A stretch of 40,643 bases of DNA. It comes from Desulfobacterales bacterium. GTDB taxonomy: Bacteria; Desulfobacterota; Desulfobacteria; Desulfobacterales; JAHDSC01. Below the pieces are notes generated by a model. That model made no database searches. It was not told the origin of the DNA and saw nothing but the letters and a program-made list of their open reading frames with translations. Position 1 is the stretch's first letter, and each line of letters opens with the position of its first letter. The stretch is from the NCBI GenBank assembly GCA_018432925.1, contig JAHDSC010000065.1, positions 1 to 40,643 of the forward strand, given 5' to 3'. Both the position numbers and the translations under genes were made by a program. Shown here in pieces: positions 1-6,149 of the stretch.

Positions 1-222
1 GAAAAACTGCGCCTGAGGCCGCCATTCAGCGTTGCGGGGCTCTCGCCAATGCTCACATATGCTTGAATATGCTGCGCTTGTCGTATCGCCGCGCGCCTTG
101 CCTGACGGCCTGATCCTTGTTTTTCAACACCCTGTTAGAGATTTGCCGGGGACTGCTGAAGAAAACCATTGCCGACGGGTTAATGCGTAAGGCTGTCCGG
201 TGACACTTGAACAAAAATTGTT
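1..222. repeat. Non-coding start of window, possible interspersed repeat (about 1-140)
   Basis: No convincing gene lies here. Bases 1 to about 136 are GC-rich and end in the phrase TTTTTCAACACCCTGTTAG (120-138). That ending resembles the end of an interspersed intergenic repeat I recall from many deltaproteobacterial genomes. The open frames through it are low-complexity and run antisense into the arsR gene, so I read them as spurious. The repeat call rests on memory of the motif, not on a second copy in this window. Confidence 0.4.
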
Positions 223-244
223 TTGGATTTGTACATTTTTTTGT

Positions 245-273
245 TTGACAAGAGTGCGGGGCTTCCTTATATT
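245..273 (+). promoter_or_regulatory. Sigma70 promoter of the arsR-permease operon
   Basis: TTGACA at 245-250 is followed after exactly 17 bases by TATATT at 268-273. The next start codon is the arsR ATG at 298, so transcription would begin about 18 bases upstream of it. The -10 region and the bases after it (TTATATTCC ... GATATGG) contain short AT-rich inverted half-sites, where an ArsR repressor could bind. This is the strongest promoter match in the window. Confidence 0.75.
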
Positions 274-297
274 CCAAATCATCGATATGGAGATGTC

Positions 298-642
298 ATG
301 AGAGAGTTCATCAAGGTCATGAAGGCCCTTTCCGATCCGAACCGGGTCAAGATGGTCAAGCTGCTGCAGCGGCGGGTGATGTGCGTGTGCGAAATTCAGA
401 ATGCCCTGGGATTGGCCCAGTCCACCGTCAGCAAGCACCTGAAGATACTGGAGGAGGCAGGTTTGATAACCTATCTCAAGGAGGGCCCCTGGGTCAATTA
501 CCGACTCTCCGACGGGGGCAGAAACCCTTATGTGAGCAGCATGCTGGGCAATCTGCGACACTGGCTGGAGGACAATGCGGAGGTGGAGGCACTGGTTGCG
601 AGGCTGTCCGGGATCCGTCGTGAAACCATCTGCGGAACCTGA
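298..642 (+). CDS. ArsR/SmtB-family metal(loid)-responsive repressor
   Basis: A 114-residue winged-helix repressor that would bind its operator in the metal-free state and release it on binding a soft metal or metalloid. The helix-turn-helix spans about residues 32-58 (LAQSTVSKHLKILEEAGLI). It is preceded by MCVCE at 28-32, the CxC thiol site (Cys29, Cys31) of arsenic-type ArsR proteins. A third cysteine lies near the C-terminus (Cys112). I chose the ATG at 298 because it sits just behind a perfect promoter and starts at the family's usual N-terminus; an upstream in-frame start at 223 would fall inside the promoter. It is first in an operon with a permease and CxxC proteins, so it very likely autoregulates that operon. 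The exact inducer (arsenite, organoarsenical or another thiophilic metal) cannot be read from sequence. Confidence 0.93.
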   Translation: MREFIKVMKALSDPNRVKMVKLLQRRVMCVCEIQNALGLAQSTVSKHLKILEEAGLITYLKEGPWVNYRLSDGGRNPYVSSMLGNLRHWLEDNAEVEALVARLSGIRRETICGT

Positions 643-658
643 TTTTTTTTGAACCAAG

Positions 659-672
659 CATATCGTTATATG
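659..672. promoter_or_regulatory. Possible second ArsR-type operator
   Basis: CATAT-cgtt-ATATG at 659-672 is a perfect inverted repeat in the 106-bp gap between arsR and the permease gene. AT-rich ATAT half-sites are typical of ArsR operators. It could be an internal operator or a chance palindrome. Confidence 0.3.
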
Positions 673-748
673 ACGAATTAAGAATAAGAAGGTGACCCGA
701 CGACCTCCACCGGCCGGGCCGGGAGGCCGCCGAACGCAAGGAGTATCA

Positions 749-1924
749 ATGATGAAAGAACGCACCAAACTGCTGTGGATCGTGGGAGTTTTTGCGGCCG
801 CCTATTATGTGCCATGGAGCCATCCGCTGATCCGGCAATCCGGCCTGGAAGCATTCCTGATGTTCCAGGAGTATGCGCGGGAGCATGTCCTGACCTGTCT
901 GGTTCCCGCTTTTTTCATTGCCGGCGCCATTGCCGTGTTCGTGTCCCAGGCGTCGGTGCTCAAATACTTCGGCGCCCAGGCCGGAAAGATACTGTCCTAC
1001 TCCGTGGCATCCGTGTCGGGAACCATCCTCGCGGTGTGTTCCTGCACGGTGCTGCCGCTGTTCGCCGGCATCTATACCCGAGGCGCGGGCATCGGGCCGG
1101 CCACGGCCTTTCTCTATTCCGGTCCGGCCATCAACGTGCTGGCCATCACCTTGACCGCCAAAATCCTTGGCTGGCAACTGGGTCTGGCCCGGGCAGTGGG
1201 AGCGGTGATCTTCGCCGTCGTCACCGGTCTGCTGATGGCTCTGATTTTCCGCAAAGACGACGCCGCGCGCGCCGCGGGACAAATATACGTGCCGGATTCC
1301 GGAGCCAAAGAACGCACCCTGCTGCAGGACACCCTGTATATTCTGACCATGGTGCTGATACTGGTATTTGCCGCTTTTGCAAAACCCGCCCCCGGATCGA
1401 CCGGTTTGTGGCCCGCCGTTTTCGCCGCCAAGTGGTACATCACCATCTTCTTGCTGATCATCCTGGGTTTCATGCTCAAGGCCTGGTTTACCATGGATGA
1501 GTGCAAAAGCTGGGTGGAATCCACATGGGGTTTTATGAAGCTGATCTTCCCGCTGCTGGCCGGCGGGGTTCTGGTGGCGGGCTTCATGCTGGGCCGTCCG
1601 GGTCATCCGGCCCTGATCCCGGAGTACTGGATTCAGTCCCTTCTGGGCGGCAATTCCATATGGGCCAACCTGATCGCCTCGCTGGCCGGAGCGTTGATGT
1701 ATTTCGCCACACTGACCGAGGTGCCCATTCTGCAAGGGTTGCTCGGGGCCGGCATGGGCCATGGACCGGCCCTGGCGCTGCTTCTGGCCGGTCCGGCCCT
1801 TTCCTTGCCCAACATGCTGGTAATCTCCGGCGTCATGGGCGTGAAAAAGACGGCGACCTTTTGCGGAATTATCGTGATCATGTCGACCATCGCCGGGATG
1901 ATGTACGGCGCATTTATTGTATAG
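749..1924 (+). CDS. Permease of the ArsP/DUF318 family
   Basis: A 391-residue polytopic inner-membrane protein with two similar halves, each carrying a conserved Gly/Pro-rich membrane segment (around 95-135 and again near 310-370). A CSC motif at residues 97-99 (AVCSCTVLPLF) is the signature of this permease family. Members export trivalent organoarsenicals (ArsP) or are linked to other soft-metal efflux. The start at 749 has a good ribosome site (GCAAGGAG, 737-744). The reading frame also stays open upstream to 692, but that segment is GC-skewed and unlike the family's N-terminus. It lies between arsR and two thiol-disulfide proteins, which fits efflux of a thiol-reactive metal or metalloid. 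Substrate is inferred from context only. Confidence 0.88.
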   Translation: MMKERTKLLWIVGVFAAAYYVPWSHPLIRQSGLEAFLMFQEYAREHVLTCLVPAFFIAGAIAVFVSQASVLKYFGAQAGKILSYSVASVSGTILAVCSCTVLPLFAGIYTRGAGIGPATAFLYSGPAINVLAITLTAKILGWQLGLARAVGAVIFAVVTGLLMALIFRKDDAARAAGQIYVPDSGAKERTLLQDTLYILTMVLILVFAAFAKPAPGSTGLWPAVFAAKWYITIFLLIILGFMLKAWFTMDECKSWVESTWGFMKLIFPLLAGGVLVAGFMLGRPGHPALIPEYWIQSLLGGNSIWANLIASLAGALMYFATLTEVPILQGLLGAGMGHGPALALLLAGPALSLPNMLVISGVMGVKKTATFCGIIVIMSTIAGMMYGAFIV

Positions 1925-1930
1925 GATCAT

Positions 1931-2449
1931 ATGATGAGCGATATCGTTCAGATACGAATCGGTAAGAATGCGGTCGGCATTATCGGGCTCAAGGAAGCGC
2001 TGACTGAAGTGGCTGAAACCATGAGGGCGGCACCGGATGAAAAAATCCGGGAAGAGCTTATCGCGCGTCTTTCGGAGAGGAATTACATCAGCGATCATGC
2101 GATCGATTCCTATGGGCAGGCGTTTCTGGTTGAGTATAAAAAATTCGTTGGAGAATCCTTTGCCGAAGAGAAGCGCGGCGGGATTGAAATCAAGGTCCTT
2201 GGACCCGGCTGCCCTCCGTGCGATCGGCTGGAGCGCGAAGTAATGGCTGTTATGGACGAAACGGGGATTATCGCCGATCTTGATCACGTCCGGGATGCCA
2301 AGGATATCGGCCGTTACGGCGTGATGGGAACCCCGGCGCTGGTGATCAACGGTGAAGTCAAAGCCGTGGGCGTTGTTCCGCCCAGGGCAAAACTCAAGGC
2401 CTGGATCCTCCGGGCCGCAAACAAATTAAAAACTGATGGGAGAGGATGA
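1931..2449 (+). CDS. Thioredoxin-fold redox protein with an N-terminal extension
   Basis: A 172-residue protein. The C-terminal 85 residues are a small thioredoxin-fold domain of the 'redox-active disulfide protein 2' (MTH895/TM0996-like) type, with the active site GPGCPPC (Cys94, Cys97) and the cis-proline loop MGTPALVING. The first ~80 residues form a separate helical domain (GIIGLKEALTEVAE ... NYISDHAIDSYGQAF) that I associate with proteins in permease operons but cannot name. It begins 6 bp after the permease stop and overlaps the next gene by 4 bp, so the operon is translationally coupled. It has no signal peptide, so it should act in the cytoplasm, perhaps on the permease or on the metal ligand. 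ATG 1931 and ATG 1934 are adjacent alternatives. Confidence 0.85.
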   Translation: MMSDIVQIRIGKNAVGIIGLKEALTEVAETMRAAPDEKIREELIARLSERNYISDHAIDSYGQAFLVEYKKFVGESFAEEKRGGIEIKVLGPGCPPCDRLEREVMAVMDETGIIADLDHVRDAKDIGRYGVMGTPALVINGEVKAVGVVPPRAKLKAWILRAANKLKTDGRG

Positions 2450-2703
2450 AAATGGAAATCAAAATCCTGGGCCCCGGCTGCCCCAAATGCCGGCAGACGG
2501 AAAAAGTGGTCAAAGAGGCGGTTGCAGAATGCGGCGTGGCCGCTGATGTGGAAAAAGTCACCGACGTGATGAAGATCGCCGGCTATGGGGTGTTCGGAAC
2601 GCCGGCGGTTGTGGTGGACGGAGAAGTGAAATCGGTGGGCAAGATTCCCAGAAAAGAGGATGTGAAATCCTGGCTTAACAAGCAGGGGGGATGCAATGGC
2701 TGA
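2446..2703 (+). CDS. Small thioredoxin-family CxxC protein
   Basis: An 85-residue single-domain thioredoxin-fold protein with GPGCPKC (Cys12, Cys15) and the cis-proline segment FGTPAVVVDG. It matches the stand-alone 'redox-active disulfide protein 2' family in length. It closely resembles the C-terminal domain of the preceding gene (same GPGCPxC and GTPA motifs), so the pair likely arose by duplication. The start overlaps the upstream stop (ATGA type) and the 3' end overlaps the next gene by 8 bp. The second ATG at 2452 is a possible start. Probable role: thiol-disulfide exchange or metal(loid) handling together with the permease; this is inference from context. Confidence 0.9.
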   Translation: MKMEIKILGPGCPKCRQTEKVVKEAVAECGVAADVEKVTDVMKIAGYGVFGTPAVVVDGEVKSVGKIPRKEDVKSWLNKQGGCNG

Positions 2704-3130
2704 GACATGTTGTTCGGGTGGTAATGGGGTCATGATTTTGGCCTGTTCGGGCTGCTCCAACACGGGGCAGTTGTCCAACCAGGCTGCCGTGGAACTGACC
2801 CGGGAAGGTTTCGGCAAGATGTTCTGTCTGGCGGGTATCGGCGGAAAACTACCCGGTTTCGTTCAGTCGGTCAAGGATGCGCCGATAGTGGTGGTTATTG
2901 ACGGCTGCCCGATGGGTTGCGCCAAGGCGATACTCGAGGACATCCATGTGCCCTTGAAACACTGCCTGGTGATCACGGATGAAGGCATCGAGAAGAACAA
3001 GAATTTACAGCTGGAACGGTCCGACATTGATCGAGTCAAAGCGGCCGTCAAACGGATTGCCGACAAAAAAGAGCCGTCGGCGGCCCCGGAGACGAAAGGC
3101 GTCTCCGGTTGCGGTTGCACGGAATGCTGA
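2696..3130 (+). CDS. DGC-domain putative zinc-binding protein
   Basis: A 144-residue cysteine-rich cytoplasmic protein. It has an ACSGCSNTG segment near residues 17-24, the family-defining DGCPMGC motif (Asp69 to Cys75), an early CCSGG and a C-terminal GCGCTEC. These motifs place it in the DGC family (Pfam 'DGC protein'), thought to bind zinc or another metal through its four core cysteines. No catalytic role is established for the family. It is the last gene of the tightly overlapping arsR-permease-thioredoxin operon. A role in binding the transported metal or sensing its thiol damage is an inference. The C-terminal cysteine cluster is an addition after a charged linker and may be a second metal site. 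Confidence 0.88.
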   Translation: MAETCCSGGNGVMILACSGCSNTGQLSNQAAVELTREGFGKMFCLAGIGGKLPGFVQSVKDAPIVVVIDGCPMGCAKAILEDIHVPLKHCLVITDEGIEKNKNLQLERSDIDRVKAAVKRIADKKEPSAAPETKGVSGCGCTEC

Positions 3131-3147
3131 AATGAATCCGTTTCGAG

Positions 3148-3186
3148 GGCTTTCATTAAAGAGGTTCTGCTTGCTACGTGAAAGCC
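3148..3186 (+). terminator. Weak hairpin after the metal-stress operon
   Basis: GGCTTTCA (3148-3155) and TGAAAGCC (3179-3186) pair perfectly across a 23-base loop, 17 bp after the DGC stop codon. A short T-rich stretch follows (TTTTTAATCGTTT, 3199-3211). The large loop makes this a poor intrinsic terminator, but it is the only candidate at this operon end. Confidence 0.3.
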
Positions 3187-3220
3187 GCCGGTTGGAGATT
3201 TTTAATCGTTTATAAAAATA

Positions 3221-3361
3221 TTGGAGGTGGCTGAAGAAGAGGATGTCTCCGCGATTATTCTCGGATCGCACGGAAAAAGCAATCTGAAAAGCATGCTCCT
3301 GGGATCGGTATCGGAATATGTCATCCACCACTCTACAAAACCGGTAATTGTAATTAGAAGG
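3221..3361 (+). pseudogene. 3' remnant of a universal stress protein (UspA) gene
   Basis: The 47 codons from 3221 encode the C-terminal third of a UspA domain: AIILGSHG, then the full ATP-binding signature G-x2-G-x9-G-S (Gly, Gly, Gly-Ser in GSHGKSNLKSMLLGSVS) and the terminal strand KPVIVIRR. The N-terminal two thirds (about 90-100 residues) are missing. In-frame stops lie just upstream (3203), and only 90 bp separate it from the DGC gene. The frame runs on past 3361 into sequence that does not resemble any protein. It is therefore a decayed or deleted gene, not a functional Usp. A TTG start at 3221 with a nearby GGAGG-like stretch could in principle give a peptide, but it would lack half the nucleotide site. 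Confidence 0.8.
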
Positions 3362-3443
3362 GATTCGTCCGGATATATTATGAGCAGTCATTTTAAGATC
3401 GGCGCGAAACGGCAATTTTCGCATACGGTTTCCCTCAAAAGAA

Positions 3444-3459
3444 ATATTATATATAATAT
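3444..3459. promoter_or_regulatory. Perfect 16-bp AT-only palindrome
   Basis: ATATTATATATAATAT at 3444-3459 is a perfect self-complementary sequence composed only of A and T. It sits between the UspA remnant and the end of the convergent MFS gene, in sequence that is otherwise of ordinary composition. It could be an operator, a cruciform site or a leftover of the event that removed the Usp gene. No gene start lies close downstream. Confidence 0.35.
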
Positions 3460-3534
3460 CATATGGATAGGCAGTGTGGAGTCAATTTGCTCAAAACGTA
3501 AGGGGGATGCATGGAGTGAAGAAAGCAGGATCGG

Positions 3535-4689
3535 CTATTCGTGCAGCCCGCCGTCTTCACCGGTTCGAAAACCGGGCGCCGTCAAAAGAAGCGCCAGACT
3601 GAACAGAGGCAACAGAACCATCCAGCCCAGCAGCCGTTCCAAACTCATGAGTTCGGCTATTTTTGCGAACAGGATGACCAGCACGCCGCCGCAGCCCCAC
3701 ACGAAGCCGCCCAGAAAGGAAGATACCGTTCCCACATACCGGGGAACTCTTTCCTGCGCCATGCCGATCAGGATCGAAAAAGGGGACATCAGGAACAGTC
3801 CCAGGAAAGAAAAAACGACCATCTGAAGGATGCTTGCGGGATGGACCCGGCTGAACAGCAGAAGAAAAAAGACGGACAAAATGGCGGACAGGACCATCAC
3901 GCGGAATCGTCCCATCCGGTTTGCAAAAACAGAGCCTGCCAGCGGTCCCAGGGCACACCCCAGAGAAAATGCGGACAGAAAGAAACCGGTTATACCCACG
4001 GATGCGCCCTTTTGCCGCAAAAAAATCGGCACGAAGCTGTACAGGTTCATGGCCGTGATGCTGACGGCGAGAACAAACAGAAAAAACGGGAAGACCGGAA
4101 AAATGATTTTCGCAATCGGATAATCGAAGCCTCCCTGCTTCCGATACCGGTCTTTTTCGATCCCGGGAATGTTTTTGAAAAGCAGGAATGCGGTCAGGAT
4201 TCCGGGTATGGAAATCAGATACAGTTTATCCATGCCGAAATGAGAAACGAACCAGGTAACGAGAGACGGTCCGACCACAAAACCCAATGAGGCGGCAAGA
4301 AGGAGAAAAGAAATAACCAGCGGACGGTCCGCCGGACCGGCGGTTTTTACGGCGGCAAAGGAAGCCGGGTGAAAAGCGCAGATTCCGGTTCCGGCAAGAA
4401 GCAGAAAAACAATCAGGAATCCGTAATCCGGGGCAAACCCCAGGGCACCCATGAACAGGCCGATCCATAGGGGCGATAGCCAAAGGAAATGATAAAACCC
4501 GATTCGGTCTTCCACCCAGCCCAAAAGAGGCTGCGGAATGGAATTGAAAAGAGAAAAAAAGGAAACCAGGGCCCCCGTCTGAGTAAGGGTAAGGTTCATG
4601 TTCAGCATGAAAACGGGAAGAAGAGGCGCCAGGATGCTTGTGTAGGCGGCAATCAGAAATTTGGCCAGATAAACTGAGACATTCCTCAT
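3535..4689 (-). CDS. MFS exporter, fosmidomycin-resistance (Fsr)-like
   Basis: A 384-residue major facilitator superfamily protein with about 12 hydrophobic segments in two six-helix halves. The loop after helix 2 has the MFS motif-A form (LLGWVEDRIGFYHF), and the equivalent loop in the second half reads GPLAGSVFANRMGRFRVM. The N-terminal segment (AKFLIAAYTSILAPLLPVF) and the AGTGICAFHPASFA stretch in helix 5 match the Fsr-type drug exporters. It would act as a proton-driven exporter in the inner membrane. It is a single gene on the minus strand, separated from UbiX upstream by a hairpin element. The substrate is unknown. The ATG at 4689 fits the family's short N-terminus. Confidence 0.85.
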   Translation of the reverse strand: MRNVSVYLAKFLIAAYTSILAPLLPVFMLNMNLTLTQTGALVSFFSLFNSIPQPLLGWVEDRIGFYHFLWLSPLWIGLFMGALGFAPDYGFLIVFLLLAGTGICAFHPASFAAVKTAGPADRPLVISFLLLAASLGFVVGPSLVTWFVSHFGMDKLYLISIPGILTAFLLFKNIPGIEKDRYRKQGGFDYPIAKIIFPVFPFFLFVLAVSITAMNLYSFVPIFLRQKGASVGITGFFLSAFSLGCALGPLAGSVFANRMGRFRVMVLSAILSVFFLLLFSRVHPASILQMVVFSFLGLFLMSPFSILIGMAQERVPRYVGTVSSFLGGFVWGCGGVLVILFAKIAELMSLERLLGWMVLLPLFSLALLLTAPGFRTGEDGGLHE

Positions 4690-4704
4690 TGGGGATTCCG
4701 TTAT

Positions 4705-4765
4705 TGAAGAACCCCGCAGCGAGCTGCGGGTCTTCCGGTTTGCCTCCGATAAAATGGAACGGTTT
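4705..4765. repeat. REP-like hairpin element between UbiX and MFS genes
   Basis: CCCGCAGC (4714-4721) and GCTGCGGG (4723-4730 region) form a tight perfect hairpin flanked by GAAGAA and TCTTC. The adjoining sequence up to the UbiX stop (TTTGCCTCCGATAAAATGG ... GGTTTATACTTC) looks like the conserved flank of a dispersed palindromic repeat. On the minus strand the whole block would read as a spurious peptide with KPEDPQLAAG, a phrase I associate with repeat-derived false genes in deltaproteobacteria. It may also stop transcription of UbiX, although no T-run follows. No second copy is seen in the window. Confidence 0.5.
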
Positions 4766-5327
4766 ATACTTCACCCCAGCGTCGAAAAAGATGGTGTTCG
4801 ATCCCGAGAGAATCAAAGATCTTTCCGATGGTCTGATGGATGATATCATCGATGGTCCGGGGCTGATGGTAAAAAGATGGGCAAGGGGGAAGGATCAGGG
4901 CGCCGCACATGGCCGCCATTTCCATTATCCGGATATGTCCGAGATGAAGCGGAGTTTCTCTTACAACGAGAACCAGCTTGCGTTTTTCCTTCAACGTGAC
5001 ATCGGCGGCCCGGATCAAAAGGTTTTCATTATACGAATGAGCAATTCCGGAGAGGGTTCTTATCGAACATGGAACGACGACCATTCCGTCCGTCAGAAAG
5101 GAACCGCTTGCCGGGGCGGCGGCCATGTCTTGATTGTCGTAACAGCGGGTCGCCAGAGCGGCAATTTCCGAAGGCCGGAAAGTCGTCTCGATTTCGATAT
5201 TCTTTTTTCCCGACTCGGAGATGATCAGATGGGTTTCGACGTCCATCTCCCGGAGCTGTTCCAGCATTTTGATTCCATAAATAACACCGCTGGCCCCGGT
5301 TATTCCGACTACAATTCGTTTGGTCAT
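4764..5327 (-). CDS. ubiX: UbiX-family flavin prenyltransferase
   Basis: A 187-residue flavoprotein that attaches a dimethylallyl group to reduced FMN, giving prenyl-FMN, the cofactor of UbiD decarboxylases. It has the N-terminal FMN loop GITGASGVIYG (residues 8-18), the PCSIRTLSGIA segment (86-96), and the diagnostic run NLLIRAADVTLKEKRKLVLV followed by RETPLHLGHI. The C-terminal part is PPCPSFYHQPRTIDDI (147-162), and length and ending (LGIEHHLFRRWG) are typical. The usual glycine in 'HGYN' is serine here (HSYN). It starts 1 bp after the LpdD-like gene, forming a two-gene operon divergent from the UbiD-like gene at 6150, its probable client. It could also serve other UbiD enzymes elsewhere in the genome. 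Confidence 0.93.
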   Translation of the reverse strand: MTKRIVVGITGASGVIYGIKMLEQLREMDVETHLIISESGKKNIEIETTFRPSEIAALATRCYDNQDMAAAPASGSFLTDGMVVVPCSIRTLSGIAHSYNENLLIRAADVTLKEKRKLVLVVRETPLHLGHIRIMEMAAMCGALILPPCPSFYHQPRTIDDIIHQTIGKIFDSLGIEHHLFRRWGEV

Positions 5328-5328
5328 C

Positions 5329-5760
5329 CTATCCGTTTGTCCTTTCCGATTCGATGATTCCCGAGGCTTTCTCCAAATGCCGCGCGATGTTTTTTACAAG
5401 CAGATCGATATTTCGAGCGATTCTTTGGATTCCCTCGTCATCCAGATTTTCCCAGTGAATTCCGGCGGTGACGACTACCCGCTGATTCAGAGCTGCCGAG
5501 AGGAATTCCGACACCTTCTTGACTACCTCGTCTTCCTTATGACCCACCACGCAGATGACGGAGGCCGTTGCGCTGGTTACGTCCGGGTCTTTCAGGCTCG
5601 GCCGGGGTTGGGCAAGAGCAACCGCCCCGATGTGCGGCCGTTCGCCCCCCCATATGGCTACCAGCAGATCCTTTCCAATCCACTTGACCGAGGCCTCCAG
5701 GTCATACCGGCCCTCTTCTGTCCGGAAGCTGAAGCCGCTGCGATTTTTCCTTGCCCGCAT
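5329..5760 (-). CDS. LpdD-like prenyl-FMN chaperone (UbiD accessory protein)
   Basis: A 143-residue cytoplasmic protein. The core reads HIGAVALAQPRP (residues 43-54), VVGHKEDEVVKKVSEFL (71-87) and VVVTAGIHWENL (95-106). These match the pattern of the LpdD/VdcD-associated family, proposed to help UbiD-type decarboxylases bind or retain prenyl-FMN. The start has a good ribosome site (AAGGGG) 8 bases upstream. The stop is 1 bp before UbiX, so the two are co-translated. The pairing with UbiX and a divergent UbiD supports the assignment. There is no signal peptide, so this chaperone stays in the cytoplasm, in contrast to the neighbouring UbiD-like protein. The family function is known from a few systems only. 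Confidence 0.78.
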   Translation of the reverse strand: MRARKNRSGFSFRTEEGRYDLEASVKWIGKDLLVAIWGGERPHIGAVALAQPRPSLKDPDVTSATASVICVVGHKEDEVVKKVSEFLSAALNQRVVVTAGIHWENLDDEGIQRIARNIDLLVKNIARHLEKASGIIESERTNG

Positions 5761-5829
5761 GTTTCAACCCCTTGAATTCGTGCCATGGATGTCTTCCCGG
5801 GAACCGGGTCGATTGGGTCCCCATTCTCG

Positions 5830-5879
5830 CCGTGTTATTGATTTTTGAGAATCGATCGTTCAACCGCCCGATAACACGG
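5830..5879. promoter_or_regulatory. Inverted repeat between LpdD-like and UbiD-like genes
   Basis: CCGTGTTAT (5830-5838) and ATAACACGG (5871-5879) are a perfect 9-bp inverted repeat with 32 bases between them, close to four helical turns centre to centre. It lies in the 389-bp region between the two divergent gene starts (5760 minus, 6150 plus). Such spacing suits a dimeric regulator contacting two half-sites or a looped operator. The rest of this gap (5880-6149) is AT-rich with no gene; TTTGACGTCATACAAT near 5980 is promoter-like but badly spaced. Confidence 0.4.
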
Positions 5880-6149
5880 ATGATTCATAAAAAATGTTTC
5901 GATTGACCCAAGTTTTGTGCCTCGAATGAATCCGGAGTGCCGATTGAATCGACAAAAGTCACGATTGTGCAACTTTTTATTTGACGTCATACAATGGCAC
6001 CAATGTTCGATGCAACAGTTTTTCTATTTACAAGTTGCGTGGTTTTTATTAACCTCCCGGATGAAACCCACGTTCCATGGGATGTTATTTCCCCGAAGGA
6101 CATCTTCCCCCAAAAAAACCCATCGAATAAACGAGAAAGGATTCGAACG

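Noticed and set aside
746..2287. Long open frame antisense to the permease and first thioredoxin gene
   Set aside because: It is Gly/His/Gln-rich, has no recognisable domain, and mirrors well-supported genes on the plus strand.
5994..6149. Upstream in-frame extension of the UbiD-like gene
   Set aside because: It would add about 52 residues unlike any UbiD and lacks a ribosome site; ATG 6150 has one and starts a clean signal peptide.
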